Under the pieces are notes generated by a model. The model was not told where the DNA came from, did no database searches, and saw only the letters and a list, made by a program, of their open reading frames with translations. From Desulfobacteraceae bacterium (GTDB lineage Bacteria; Desulfobacterota; DSM-4660; Desulfatiglandales; Desulfatiglandaceae): a stretch of 64,000 nt of DNA. Below, in pieces: positions 6,852 to 15,987 of this stretch. The stretch's first letter is position 1. Each line of letters opens with the position of its first letter. The stretch spans positions 1 through 64,000 of the forward strand of contig JAERTK010000335.1 of the NCBI GenBank assembly GCA_016844935.1. The letters are read 5' to 3'. The translations under genes and the position numbers were made by a program.

Positions 6852-8954
6852 ATGAAACACCTCGGGATCATATCGCGAGCCATTACTTCTCTTGTTCTTG
6901 TGCTGTGCGCGCTCCTGTGGGCCTCAACAACCGCCTGGGCGGTACGCGTCGTTGCCACCACGCCGGAAGGAAAAGAGATCCATCTCTACAACAACTCCTA
7001 CGCCCTGGTGCTGGGGAACGGAAATTACAGCAATGGCTGGGACCCCCTTCCGGGCGCCTTAAGAGACGCGGACGATGTGGCGACAGCCCTCAAAAGGAAC
7101 GGATTTAAGGTGACCCTCAAAAAGAACCTGACCCGGGGTTCATTCAATGAGGTCTTTGGCCGCTTTTGCCACAAATATGGCAGGAACAGAAACAACCGCC
7201 TTCTCTTTTACTATGCCGGACATGGCCATACCGAGAAAATGGCCACAAACGAGGATCTGGGTTATCTCGTAATGGTGGATGCACCCTCGCCTGAGACGGA
7301 CCCGGTGGGTTTTGAGCTGTCAAGTGTTGATATGCAGACCATGGTGACTTGGGCCAAGAAGGTCAAGGCGCGTCATGTCTTGTTTATGTTTGACAGCTGC
7401 TTCTCTGGATCTGTTCTCAATCTGCGGGACCGTGTGGTTCCTCAGAACATCTCTGAAAGCATCAAACTACCGGTGCGGCAGTTCATTACCGCCGGCCGCG
7501 CCAATGAGCCGGTGCCGGATCACAGTATCTTCAAAGTGGCCTTCCTAGACCTTTTGGAAGGCCGAGACAGAGAACCTATTCCCGATGGCTATATCACGGG
7601 GGAAGAGCTTGGTCTTTATCTCAAAAACAAAGTGCCGGAGTACAACCCCGTGCAGCACCCCCAGTACGGTAAAATAAGAGACATCCGTTTGGACAAAGGG
7701 GATTTTGTATTCCAGCTGGCAACGAGCGGCGCCACTGTATCGGCCAAGTTCCCAGCTGAAAGCCGCACGACCCTGTCAGTGAGTACCAATGTGACCGGGG
7801 CCCGAGTGCTGGTGGACGGCCGACCGATGGGAAAGACGCCGTTGAATGGTATTTCGGTTTCACCGGGGAGTCATCGGTTACTGGTTGCGGCGGATGGGTA
7901 TGATACCTACGAAAAGCGGGTTAGACTGGAATCGGGACGTGGCATGAGCGTTTATGTGAATTTGATTGAAGCAATGCCGAGTCAAGGAAGGCTCTATATA
8001 GAAGCGGTGCCTGAAAATGCGCGGGTGCGGGTTTTGAACATTGCCCCGGTATTTTACCAAGGAATGGAATTGAAACCGGGACGATATCATTTGGAGGTTT
8101 CTGCGAAAGGATATGAAACGGAAAAACGTTGGGTGACCTTGTCAGCGGGGAAAGATAAGAACATCAACATCCGGCTTGCGGCGATGCAGTCACCGATTGA
8201 GCGAAAGGTGCGTAACAGCCTGGGGATGGAATTCGTGTATATTCCGCGGGGGAGCTTTCTGATGGGGAGCGCCATCGATCCATCGAAAGTTGTAAATCAG
8301 TATGGTGGTACGCAAAAGCATTATCAAGATGAGCACCCACAGCATCGGGTGACCCTTACCCGGGGATTTTATATGCAGACTACGGAGGTGACTCAGGGGC
8401 AATGGGAGCGGGTCATGGGGATTAATCCCTCAGGTTTCAAGAACTGTGGAAATGATTGTCCGGTAGAAAAAGTGTCATGGAATGATGCGCAAACCTTTAT
8501 CCTAAAACTCAACCAGATGGAAAGAACCAACAAATACCGTCTGCCTACTGAGGCCGAATGGGAGTATGCATTAAGAGCTGGTGCGAAGACACCCTTCTAT
8601 ACGGGTGACTGTCTCACCACCGAGCAGGCGAATTACAATGGGAACTATCCCGGCAAGGATTGCAAGAAAGGGAATTATCGGATGAAAACAACCCCGGTTG
8701 GCACATTTCCTCCCAACAAGTGGGGACTTTATGATATGCACGGGAACGTGTGGGAGTGGTGCCAGGATAGGTATGGGGGCTTCCCATCAGGTTCCGTAGC
8801 CGACCCAACAGGATCTTCTTCAGGTGGTGATCGCGTTTATCGTGGCGGCAGTTGGTTTGACGGCGCCAAGGACTGCCGGGCGGCGAATCGCCTCAAGGGT
8901 GACCCTGGGGTCAGTGGCAATGACCTAGGCTTCCGCCTCGCAAGGACAAAGTAG
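6852..8954 (+). CDS. Secreted caspase-like protease fused to PEGA and FGE-type domains
   Basis: 700 residues from the ATG at 6852, which follows GGGAGAG and starts a clean signal peptide (about 1-30). The longer frame upstream runs back into the preceding gene. Residues ~40-290 form a C14 caspase-like domain with catalytic His124 (YYAGHGH) and Cys183 (DSCFSGS). Two PEGA-like surface domains lie at about 305-370 and 375-440 (GARVLVDGRPMGKTPLN; PGRYHLEVSAKGYE). Residues ~448-700 form a formylglycine-generating-enzyme/sulfatase-modifying-factor fold (SLGMEF, PTEAEWEYA, HGNVWEW, RGGSW). The RGGSW segment lacks the cysteine pair of true aerobic FGE, so this domain is more likely a binding module. 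It ends the cyclase operon. Confidence 0.85.
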   Translation: MKHLGIISRAITSLVLVLCALLWASTTAWAVRVVATTPEGKEIHLYNNSYALVLGNGNYSNGWDPLPGALRDADDVATALKRNGFKVTLKKNLTRGSFNEVFGRFCHKYGRNRNNRLLFYYAGHGHTEKMATNEDLGYLVMVDAPSPETDPVGFELSSVDMQTMVTWAKKVKARHVLFMFDSCFSGSVLNLRDRVVPQNISESIKLPVRQFITAGRANEPVPDHSIFKVAFLDLLEGRDREPIPDGYITGEELGLYLKNKVPEYNPVQHPQYGKIRDIRLDKGDFVFQLATSGATVSAKFPAESRTTLSVSTNVTGARVLVDGRPMGKTPLNGISVSPGSHRLLVAADGYDTYEKRVRLESGRGMSVYVNLIEAMPSQGRLYIEAVPENARVRVLNIAPVFYQGMELKPGRYHLEVSAKGYETEKRWVTLSAGKDKNINIRLAAMQSPIERKVRNSLGMEFVYIPRGSFLMGSAIDPSKVVNQYGGTQKHYQDEHPQHRVTLTRGFYMQTTEVTQGQWERVMGINPSGFKNCGNDCPVEKVSWNDAQTFILKLNQMERTNKYRLPTEAEWEYALRAGAKTPFYTGDCLTTEQANYNGNYPGKDCKKGNYRMKTTPVGTFPPNKWGLYDMHGNVWEWCQDRYGGFPSGSVADPTGSSSGGDRVYRGGSWFDGAKDCRAANRLKGDPGVSGNDLGFRLARTK

Positions 8955-9198
8955 TCCCTAATGTTCTCTTTTGAAATCATCCCAAATAAGAGCCCACTTT
9001 TCTAAGTTAGTTTCTTCCACCGCGCACCGCCCCCGTAAATCCACCAGAACCGCCGTCAGTGACGAAAAACCCCCTTATACGGCTGCCTTCTGATGCAGAG
9101 CAACCCTGATGCATACTTGGGGTAGGATTGAGGTGACAACCTCGTTTAAAGTGCTCGTATATGGGTTTTTTATGGAGGATAGTTGCTGAGGAAAGAAT

Positions 9199-10490
9199 GT
9201 TTAGTTTCGCTAACCTAAAACTGACCCCTTAAAAGACAAAACGACAGCCTAAAATTGACCCCCTTGAGTGGATCTCTGGTAAGAAGGATTGTTAAATGTC
9301 AATCCTATGCTGGAGGCGAAAGGAGAATGCTCACGGTGGATCAATACAGTTACATGCGGACAGCACATCGGGTTTATGGAAAGAAGATAAAAGAGATTGC
9401 GCGGGAGACGGGCCATTCAAAAAATACAGTTAAGAAGGTGCTTCGGGGAGAATACAGCGGTTACAAGCCCAGAATTGAACAACCATATCCGGTTCTGGGT
9501 CCCTATGTTAAAACCATCGACCAATGGTTGAAAGATGATAAAGAGCGGCCCAAGAAGCAGAGACATACGGCGGTGCGGGTTTTTAACCGGCTGAGACAGG
9601 AGCATGCTTTTCAAGGTTCGGAGACGACCGTTCGGCGATATGTCCGTGAGGCAAAACTGAGATTGGGTGTTAGCGCTCGTCAGGTATTTATTCCGTCAGA
9701 TCCGCAGTCTGGTGTTGAAGCCGAGGTCGACTGGGGAGTATGTCTTGCGATTTTGGAGGGTATCGAAACACGGCTAAAGTTTTTTTGCATGCGATCGAAA
9801 TTTTCCGGAAAGCATTTTGTTCGCTGTTATCCCTGCGAGCGCCAGCAAGCATTTTTTTACGGTCATATAAAAGGGTTCACATTTTTCGGCGGCGTTTTTC
9901 CGGTCCTAATCTATGACAATTTAACAACCGCGGTTGAAAAGATACTTCGAGGGAAGAATCGAGTTCTGAATGGATCATATGACAAGTTCCGGGGTTACTA
10001 CAATTTTGAACCGCGCTTCTGCAATCGTGGTCAAGGACATGAAAAGGGCGGCGTTGAGGGTTTGGTGGGATATGCCCGGCGCAACTACATGGTTCCTGTT
10101 CCAAAAGCCGATTCCCTGGAAGAACTGAACCAAAGACTTCTTAAAGAGTGCCTTTCCTATGGCGACCATCAGATTGCCGGCAGGGAACACGCAGTCAATG
10201 AGCTGTACGAGAAAGAAAAGGAGGATCTGTTATCCCTGCCGGATGTTCAATTCAGCAATCTTGAAACCGCCGGCAGTAAGGTGGATAAATACGCCACGGT
10301 CATGGTGGATAAGAATCGGTATTCGGTCCCAACAGCGTATGGCTATTGTAGAGTCCGTGTGGTTTTATATGTGGATGATGTGGAGATATTTTATGGAAGC
10401 AAAAAAATTGCATCACATGCGCGACTTTATGGGAACAACAAATGGAGTCTTCTGCCTGAACATTATCTTGAGCACCGATTTTCGCGTGGC
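9199..10490 (+). mobile_element. IS21-family insertion sequence, right part missing
   Basis: The left end carries the paired internal repeats CCTAAAACTGACCCC (about 9213) and CCTAAAATTGACCCCC (about 9250), typical of the multiple-repeat ends of IS21 elements. An istA-type transposase follows. istB, the partner ATPase gene that normally follows, and the right terminal repeat are absent. DNA similarity appears to stop about 10485, where a different sequence begins. The left boundary is approximate. Bases 8955-9198, before the element, contain nothing that I recognise. Confidence 0.6.
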
Positions 10491-10496
10491 GTTTAA
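9327..10496 (+). pseudogene. istA: IS21-family transposase IstA, C-terminally truncated
   Basis: 389 residues from ATG 9327 (AAGGAG just upstream). IS21 transposases cut and join the element ends with the help of the IstB ATPase. An N-terminal helix-turn-helix (IKEIARETGHSKNTVKKVLRG, residues ~15-35) is followed by an rve-type catalytic core: VDWG for the first Asp, IYDNLTTAV for the second, and the GHEKGGVEGLVGY segment carrying the Glu. The protein ends abruptly in PEHYLEHRFSRGV, where full-length IstA continues for roughly another 100 residues. With istB missing as well, it should not be transposition-competent. Confidence 0.75.
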
Positions 10497-10528
10497 CCGT
10501 CACAGCGATATAAGAATTGAGGGCGAAT

Positions 10529-10915
10529 TCAAGAAAAAACCAATTCCAAATTTGCATCATCTAACCAACTGAGAACGGATGGCATTCGATGCCAGGGCAC
10601 TGCTCTCAGAATGGGGTTGTGAGCTCTTTTGGGAAATATGACGCTTAGATTTCCATCTTTAGCGACTATTTTGCCTTTGCCTTTAACGAACTGTCGATAT
10701 CTTGCATCATCACGTTTTTGTCTTGCATCGGCCAATGAAACATCTGGATAAACGCCTAAAGCCAAAGTTTTCCGCTTTCCCATAAATCTATAATCAAATC
10801 GGAAATATTTCCGCCCGGTCTTCCCAACCAAAAGGTAAAGTCCCCTTTGATCGGAAAGTTTGTACTGCTTTTCTTTTGCCTTTGAATTGCGGATGGTGGT
10901 ATCGGTGAGTGGCAT
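10529..10915 (-). pseudogene. P4-type tyrosine integrase, N-terminal fragment
   Basis: From the ATG at 10915 (AGAGGAGA upstream) the first 70 residues match the Arm-DNA-binding N-terminus (DUF4102) of P4-family integrases: MPLTDTTIRNSKAK, LYLLVGKTGRKYFRFDYRF, LGVYPDVSLADARQKRDDAR. Similarity stops at about position 10706. The rest reads into unrelated sequence up to a stop at 10529, so the core-binding and catalytic domains are gone. It lies directly downstream of the ssrA 3' end, a classic integration site for this integrase class. It is best read as the scar of a lost genomic island. Confidence 0.75.
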
Positions 10916-10940
10916 GGCGGTATCTCCTCTGACGGTATCA

Positions 10941-10972
10941 AATTCCACGGTATTTCGATGTACCGTGGAATT
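10941..10972. repeat. Perfect 12-bp palindrome upstream of the integrase remnant
   Basis: AATTCCACGGTA and TACCGTGGAATT flank an 8-nt spacer. GGCGGTA...TACCGCC forms a looser outer dyad (about 10916-10980). The position, just before the integrase start, suggests an operator or recombination-directionality site. No protein can be assigned. Confidence 0.5.
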
Positions 10973-11025
10973 GTACCGCCATCAGAGACGGGATGTCAAT
11001 AGCTTTTACTGGAACGTATAGGAAC

Positions 11026-11060
11026 AAAAAACCCTGAATATCAAGCGATAATCAGGGTTT
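11026..11060 (-). terminator. Rho-independent terminator downstream of ssrA
   Basis: Read on the minus strand, AAACCCTGA pairs with TCAGGGTTT around a 14-nt loop and is followed by a T-run. It starts about 33 nt beyond the ssrA 3' end and is oriented to end tmRNA transcription. Confidence 0.7.
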
Positions 11061-11093
11061 AAAGTCTTTATAGGTTTTTATTGGAAGGGTATT

Positions 11094-11449
11094 TGGTGGA
11101 GGCGGCGGGAGTCGAACCCGCGTCCGAAAATATTCCACTTAGACATCTACATACTTAGCTCGGTATCAGAATTTCGCCTTCGGGGTCGCTACTGAGCGTG
11201 CCCGCCAAAGACTAACCTGTGTTCGTTTTCGCCTCACCGTTTCACAGGTTCAAGGGATCGGCTAGCCCGCTAGTCGACGCCTTCATCCAGTCACGCAGGC
11301 AAAGACCGGGAAGGCGCTAGCCATTTATGCGGCTAGAGCATACGCGTAATCGTCTGCGTTTGTGTTTCAACCCAACCGTTTAACGAGCAGTCGGAACCTC
11401 GGTATGCAATCTAAGCTTCAACTATCCCCGTCGAAACCGTTTCGCCCCC
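11094..11449 (-). ncRNA. ssrA: Transfer-messenger RNA (tmRNA)
   Basis: A 356-nt tmRNA that rescues stalled ribosomes together with SmpB. The 5' end GGGGGCG pairs with CGCCTCC before an encoded ACCA 3' end to form the 7-bp alanyl acceptor stem. GGTTCGACTCC gives the T-arm near the 3' end. The 5' region holds the conserved GGTTTCGACGGGGATAGTTG stretch. The open frame encodes ADDYAYALAA and stop. smpB lies only 64 nt upstream in the same orientation. The 3' end borders an integrase fragment, showing that it has served as an integration site. Confidence 0.95.
11325..11357 (-). other. tmRNA proteolysis-tag reading frame
   Basis: The resume codon GCA starts the tag A-D-D-Y-A-Y-A-L-A-A followed by TAA. 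It ends in the ALAA expected for recognition by ClpXP-type proteases. The resume codon is inferred by analogy; a start one or two codons upstream is possible. Confidence 0.85.
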
Positions 11450-11513
11450 TTAATGTTTGTTTGATAAAAATGCTGCTTACAACGCACCAAAAGTAACCAC
11501 GGTCAAAAAAAAG

Positions 11514-11969
11514 TCAATAGCCGCCTTCCTTATGGGCCTGTTCCATGTCCCGCTTCAGTTCCTTTTCTTTCAGGGCTCTTCTTTTGTCGTATTTCTTCTT
11601 GCCTTTCGCCAACGCAATTTCCACCTTGGCTTTGCCCCGGGTAAAATAGACTTTGGTGGGAATCAACGAATAGCCCTTCTCTTCGGTTTTTCCGATGAGC
11701 CGTTTAATTTCCCGTTTGTTCAGGAGAAGTTTCCGTGTACGCATGGGATCCATTTCCATATGATGCGCAAAAGGATAAGGCGTGATGTGCATGTTATGTA
11801 TGAAAACTTCTCCCCGCTTCACCCTGGCATAACCATCCACCAGATTGGCCCTTCCCTCTCTCAGGGACTTAACCTCGGCGCCCAGAAGCACCAGTCCCGC
11901 CTCAAAAAACTCATCAAGGAAGTATTCATGGCGGGCTTTTTTGTTCTGACAAACAATTTTCATTCCCAA
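11514..11969 (-). CDS. smpB: tmRNA-binding protein SmpB
   Basis: 151 residues, full length for SmpB. It binds the tRNA-like part of tmRNA and delivers it to stalled ribosomes. Conserved segments include [36 protein letters not shown] and the basic C-terminal tail GKKKYDKR...LKRDM, which becomes helical in the mRNA channel. It lies 8 nt after ptsI and directly before ssrA, so protein and RNA partners are encoded together. Confidence 0.95.
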   Translation of the reverse strand: MGMKIVCQNKKARHEYFLDEFFEAGLVLLGAEVKSLREGRANLVDGYARVKRGEVFIHNMHITPYPFAHHMEMDPMRTRKLLLNKREIKRLIGKTEEKGYSLIPTKVYFTRGKAKVEIALAKGKKKYDKRRALKEKELKRDMEQAHKEGGY

Positions 11970-11977
11970 AAACCTCT

Positions 11978-13756
11978 CTACAGGTATCCTTTTTCTCTCA
12001 AATCCGGAAACATTCCTCCCGTGCGCTCCAACAGGTACTGTTGAACCGCACCAGCCGTGTGAAGGCGCATGATCGTTTTGAGGTCATCACGTGCCTGGGA
12101 AATGGGCATGGCCCGCACAATCTTCTTGATCAGTGGGATCGACCTGGCATTCATGCTGAGGGCGTCAAAGCCAAGACCCAGCAATATGGGAACACAAAGG
12201 GGGTCGCCCGCCATTTCACCACACAGAGTAACGCGGATGTCTTCATTTCTGGCAGCCTCCACCACTTTAGCGATCATTCTGATCAGGGCGGGATGAAAGG
12301 GTTGATACATGTGTGCCACATGTTCGTTGACCCTGTCAATGGCCAGAGAATACTGAATCAAGTCGTTGGTCCCGATACTGAAAAAATCCACATGTTCGGC
12401 CAAGACTTCCGCCATAATAACGGCTGATGGAATTTCCACCATGATGCCCACTTCTATTTCTTCATTGTACAGGATTTGGTCGCGGTCCAGATCCTTCATA
12501 ACCTGCGCCAGGATCTCCTTTGCGTCCAGAAGCTCCTGCAGACCCGAAATCATTGGGAAAATCAACCGAATGTTACCGTGTACGCTGGCTCTTAGAATGG
12601 CGCGCAGCTGTGTTTTGAATATTTCGGGTTCCTTCAGGCAGAATCGTATGGCCCGGAGCCCCAGCGCAGGGTTCATCTCCTTGGTGATTTCAAGCTCTGA
12701 GACAAATTTATCACCCCCGATATCTAAGGTCCGGATGTTCACCGGTTCGGGGGCCATGAGTTCGGCCACATCGCGGTAGTCTTCAAAGAGGTCCTCTTCT
12801 TCGGGAAACCCTTTGCTTCTCAAATACAAAAACTCCGTTCGATAAAGACCGACGCCCTCGCCACCGTAATTCCGCACGGCGGTCACTTCTTCCAGGAACT
12901 CAATATTGGCCGTAATGGCGATCTGTTGTCCATCAGGGGTCACAGCCGGGAGGTGACTCTGCCGGGCGATACTCGACCGGTAGTCTTCCAGTTGCAGCTT
13001 TTTCTCCTGGTAGTAAATAATGGCACGGTCATCGGGGTTGACAACAACCACCCCCGTGCTGCCATCCACAATCAGGAGATCACCGTCCGCAACAGCATCC
13101 GTTGCGCTTTCCAGGCCCACAACCGCCGGGATTTCCAGGGCCTGTGCCATGATGGCCGTATGGGAAGTCCGCCCCCCCACATCGGTAATAAACCCCATGA
13201 CTTTTCCGATATTCAGTTCGGTGGTATCTGCGGGGGAGAGGTCATGGGCCACGATAATGACCCTTCTGTCGATTTCAGAAAGACTCTGCTGGGATTTTCC
13301 GCTGAGGGTCCTCAGGATCCTTTCAGTCACATTTTCCACATCGCTGATACGATTGCTGATGTATTCGTCGTCAATCTGGTCAAAAACTTTACGGATTTTC
13401 TGCAGGGATTTTTTGAGTGCCCATTCAGCATTGATTTTTTCATCCTGGATCGTGCGAATAGTTGAATCCCGAAGCATGGTGTCTTTGAGGATCATCAAAT
13501 GGCTGTCCAGTATGAAGGAAAGATCATCTACCTTCTCCGCCATACCGTTTTTAAGGGACTGCATCTCTTTTTCAACCACGCGAAGGGCTTCTTCGAACCG
13601 CTCCACCTCTCCGTTCAGATGTTCCGTGTTGACCAGATACTGATACAGAATTTTGACTTTGCTCCTGTCCACGAGATGGGCTTTTCCGATTACAATGCCC
13701 GGATAAACAGCTATGCCTTTTAAGGATTTTTCACCGGCGACAGCTTCTTCGATCAT
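11978..13756 (-). CDS. ptsI: PTS enzyme I (phosphoenolpyruvate-protein phosphotransferase)
   Basis: 592 residues, the usual enzyme I length. It autophosphorylates with phosphoenolpyruvate and passes the phosphate to HPr. Phosphorylated His199 lies in [12 protein letters not shown]. The PEP-binding barrel shows [26 protein letters not shown] and the catalytic Cys in LCGEMAGDP. The start overlaps the end of ptsH by 4 nt, indicating translational coupling. No sugar-specific enzyme II lies nearby, so the pair may work in regulation or with EII components elsewhere. Confidence 0.95.
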   Translation of the reverse strand: MIEEAVAGEKSLKGIAVYPGIVIGKAHLVDRSKVKILYQYLVNTEHLNGEVERFEEALRVVEKEMQSLKNGMAEKVDDLSFILDSHLMILKDTMLRDSTIRTIQDEKINAEWALKKSLQKIRKVFDQIDDEYISNRISDVENVTERILRTLSGKSQQSLSEIDRRVIIVAHDLSPADTTELNIGKVMGFITDVGGRTSHTAIMAQALEIPAVVGLESATDAVADGDLLIVDGSTGVVVVNPDDRAIIYYQEKKLQLEDYRSSIARQSHLPAVTPDGQQIAITANIEFLEEVTAVRNYGGEGVGLYRTEFLYLRSKGFPEEEDLFEDYRDVAELMAPEPVNIRTLDIGGDKFVSELEITKEMNPALGLRAIRFCLKEPEIFKTQLRAILRASVHGNIRLIFPMISGLQELLDAKEILAQVMKDLDRDQILYNEEIEVGIMVEIPSAVIMAEVLAEHVDFFSIGTNDLIQYSLAIDRVNEHVAHMYQPFHPALIRMIAKVVEAARNEDIRVTLCGEMAGDPLCVPILLGLGFDALSMNARSIPLIKKIVRAMPISQARDDLKTIMRLHTAGAVQQYLLERTGGMFPDLREKGYL

Positions 13757-14025
13757 TTGTTCTCCCCGAATTTTCCCTGAAAAAGTGCATCCAGTTCCGC
13801 CATGAACCGCTCCGAGTCTTCCCCGATAATTCTTACTTCCATCTCAGTGCCTTTTGGACAGGCCAGCGTAAGAATGGAAAGAATATTGGACCCATCCACC
13901 TGGCGACCGTCCTTTTTGAGAAGCAAATTGGATTCGTAACGCTCCGCCAGTTCAACAATTTTCGCGGCGGCACGCGCATGGAGGCCCAAGCTGTTAATAA
14001 TTTTGAGACGCCTGACCATTTCCAT
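13753..14025 (-). CDS. ptsH: Phosphocarrier protein HPr
   Basis: 90 residues. It accepts phosphate from enzyme I on His16 (GLHARAAAK). The region corresponding to the regulatory Ser46 of other HPr proteins reads VDGSNILSIL. A gap-free alignment places Asn47 at that site with a serine just before it, so classical HPr-kinase regulation may be absent or shifted. ATG codons at residues 1 and 3 are both possible starts. It lies between rsmI and ptsI. Confidence 0.92.
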   Translation of the reverse strand: MEMVRRLKIINSLGLHARAAAKIVELAERYESNLLLKKDGRQVDGSNILSILTLACPKGTEMEVRIIGEDSERFMAELDALFQGKFGENK

Positions 14026-14028
14026 TGT

Positions 14029-14913
14029 TCACGAATCCTTCAACAATCTCTTTTTGGCAAGACATTCTTTGTACACTTTTCGGTAGGCCAGATTTTCTTT
14101 CTCCGCAATAAGACCCGCAATATCCCTGACACTCAAGGCGTTCTCTTTAAGGAGGTCCTCAATGACACCCAGGGCGCGTTTATCCAACCCGTCTGAACCT
14201 TTTTTTCCGGCGGCTTCACCTGAAACCACCAGCGTAAATTCCCCCCTGGTTTTTTCAGGGGCCAATCCCGCAAGCAGTTCAGCCGGGGTGCCGCGCCGGA
14301 TTTCCTCAAATATCTTGGTCATCTCCCGAAACAAAACCATTTTCCTGGGGCCAAAAACAGAAGTCATATCCGAAAGGGTCGCCCGAATCCGGTGGGGAGA
14401 TTCATAAAAAACCATTGTCCGCGTTTCAGATACCAGGCTTTCCAATTCTTTCTTTCTTCTGCCGGGACGGTTCGACAAAAACCCCAGAAAACAAAACCCG
14501 TCGGTTGAAAATCCACAGACAGACAGGCCGGCCACGGCGGCAGAAGGCCCCGGAATGGGAATAATCTGAACCTCTTTTTCAACGGCGCCCGAAATAAGCA
14601 TAATACCGGGATCCGAAATACCCGGGGTGCCGGCGTCTGACACCAGGGCCATTCTCACCCCGGCTTCCAGTTGTTCAACCAGCCGTTCGGTCCTGCTTTT
14701 CCGGGAATGCTGGTTGTATGTGGCAATTCTCGTTTTGATACCATAGTGATCGCACAGCCGCCGGGTATGGTTCCCGTTCTCAGCCACAATGAGATCGACC
14801 TCTTTTAACACCCGCAAAGCCCTCAGGGTAATGTCTTCCAGATTGCCGATGGGCGTTGCGACCACATATAAAATACCACCCTCCCGGTTCCGTAATGGCG
14901 AATCTTTACCCAT
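14029..14913 (-). CDS. rsmI: 16S rRNA (cytidine1402-2'-O)-methyltransferase RsmI
   Basis: 294 residues from the ATG at 14913; a start four codons upstream is also open. It 2'-O-methylates C1402 of 16S rRNA using SAM. The tetrapyrrole-methylase fold is clear: LYVVATPIGNLEDIT near the N-terminus, NQHSRKSRTERLV, VSDAGTPGISDPG, PGPSAAVAGLSVCG and FYESPHRI. The C-terminal tail (NALSVRDIAGLIAEKENLAYRKVYKE) is the usual small helical domain. The gene overlaps the end of yraN by 8 nt. Confidence 0.95.
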   Translation of the reverse strand: MGKDSPLRNREGGILYVVATPIGNLEDITLRALRVLKEVDLIVAENGNHTRRLCDHYGIKTRIATYNQHSRKSRTERLVEQLEAGVRMALVSDAGTPGISDPGIMLISGAVEKEVQIIPIPGPSAAVAGLSVCGFSTDGFCFLGFLSNRPGRRKKELESLVSETRTMVFYESPHRIRATLSDMTSVFGPRKMVLFREMTKIFEEIRRGTPAELLAGLAPEKTRGEFTLVVSGEAAGKKGSDGLDKRALGVIEDLLKENALSVRDIAGLIAEKENLAYRKVYKECLAKKRLLKDS

Positions 14914-15277
14914 AAGCCAAATCAAAAGCGTTTTTGATCACCTCAATTTGAGGGGACCCGCCGCCCACGGAAACCGCAACCACATCAAACCGAGCGCTGA
15001 CATCACAGCAATCGTTGGCCTTCATGTAGCTCAGCGCCACCTTGGAAAGCTGTTTGCGCTTTCTTACGTTCACGGCTTCTTTTGCAAAACCCAAAGGCCG
15101 TCCCCTTCTGGTCTTAATCTCTATGAATACCAGAACATCCCCATCTCTTGCCACCAGATCCACTTCCCCCAACCGGCAGCGATAGTTCTTGATAATACGG
15201 GTGTACCCCAGGCGTTTGATTTCCTCAAAGGCCAGTGCCTCGCCACGTTCTCCCAGTTCGAGCCTTTCTCTGGTCAA
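14906..15277 (-). CDS. yraN: YraN/UPF0102 family endonuclease-fold protein
   Basis: 123 residues, matching the UPF0102 family in length and motifs. It has GERGEALAFEEIKRLGY, then the PD-(D/E)XK-like core GEVDLVARDGDVLVFIEIKTR, with Glu, Asp and the EIK pair as likely metal ligands. The fold is that of a Holliday-junction-resolvase-like nuclease, but its role is not established. It overlaps rnhB by 4 nt, the usual neighbour. Confidence 0.9.
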   Translation of the reverse strand: MTRERLELGERGEALAFEEIKRLGYTRIIKNYRCRLGEVDLVARDGDVLVFIEIKTRRGRPLGFAKEAVNVRKRKQLSKVALSYMKANDCCDVSARFDVVAVSVGGGSPQIEVIKNAFDLAYG

Positions 15278-15948
15278 ACTACCACAACCCCTTTAAACGT
15301 TAAACGGTGAACCGGGCTTGGGCCATACTCTCTTAAAGCCTCCAGGTGCCGTCGGGTTCCGTACCCCTTGTTTTTGTCAAAACCGTAGGCAGGATACGTA
15401 CGGTGGTGGGAAACCATGATCCTGTCCCGATACACTTTGGCCAGCACGGAGGCCGCCGAGATGCTTCGGGAGATTTGATCGCCTTTTTTCAAACACTTTT
15501 GTCTAGTGGGAATGGGAACAGCGTGGATGCCATCCACGAGGATGATTTCAGGCTGCGGGTCAAGCGCCTTGATGGCACGCAACATGGCTTCCAGGGAAGC
15601 CTGCAAAATATTGAATTTTTCAATATATGAGACGGACACCACACCGATACCGAAGGTTAAAGCCGCACCCATGATCGTATGGAACGTCTCGAACCTGGCA
15701 CGAGCCGTCATTTTTTTTGAATCTTTGATCCCCGAGAGCCGAACACCCTCGGGAAGAACGACCGCCGCTGCAACCACAGGACCGGCCAGAGGGCCCCGCC
15801 CCGCTTCATCAACCCCGGCAATCAGCTTATATCCCAAATCGCGGGCCCAGGTTTCATGGTAAAAGGGGTCCACGGGGGTCTTATGTGGAGCCTCTGGAAA
15901 CAGTTTCAAGTTTTCAGGTCGCCGCACTGGCCGGGGTCTCTTCAACAA
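15274..15948 (-). CDS. rnhB: Ribonuclease HII
   Basis: 224 residues. It removes ribonucleotides from RNA-DNA hybrids. Catalytic Asp47 and Glu48 lie in GVDEAGRGPLAGPV, with further acidic residues in ILVDG and the RSISAASVLAKVYRDR motif. The first ~35 residues are an extra tail compared with most family members. It belongs to the rplS-rnhB-yraN run commonly conserved in bacteria. Confidence 0.95.
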   Translation of the reverse strand: MLKRPRPVRRPENLKLFPEAPHKTPVDPFYHETWARDLGYKLIAGVDEAGRGPLAGPVVAAAVVLPEGVRLSGIKDSKKMTARARFETFHTIMGAALTFGIGVVSVSYIEKFNILQASLEAMLRAIKALDPQPEIILVDGIHAVPIPTRQKCLKKGDQISRSISAASVLAKVYRDRIMVSHHRTYPAYGFDKNKGYGTRRHLEALREYGPSPVHRLTFKGVVVV

Positions 15949-15987
15949 GCATCAATTTACGGGTATCCCTGCGCCATCAAAATGATC

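Noticed and set aside
8200-8954. Sulfatase-activating formylglycine generator
   Set aside because: The catalytic cysteine pair is missing and no sulfatase gene is near.
11094-11130. tRNA-like T-arm suggesting a tRNA gene
   Set aside because: It is the 3' part of tmRNA; the paired acceptor strand lies 330 nt away at 11443-11449.
11978-14025. Complete sugar phosphotransferase system
   Set aside because: Only the general components HPr and enzyme I are present; no enzyme II in the window.
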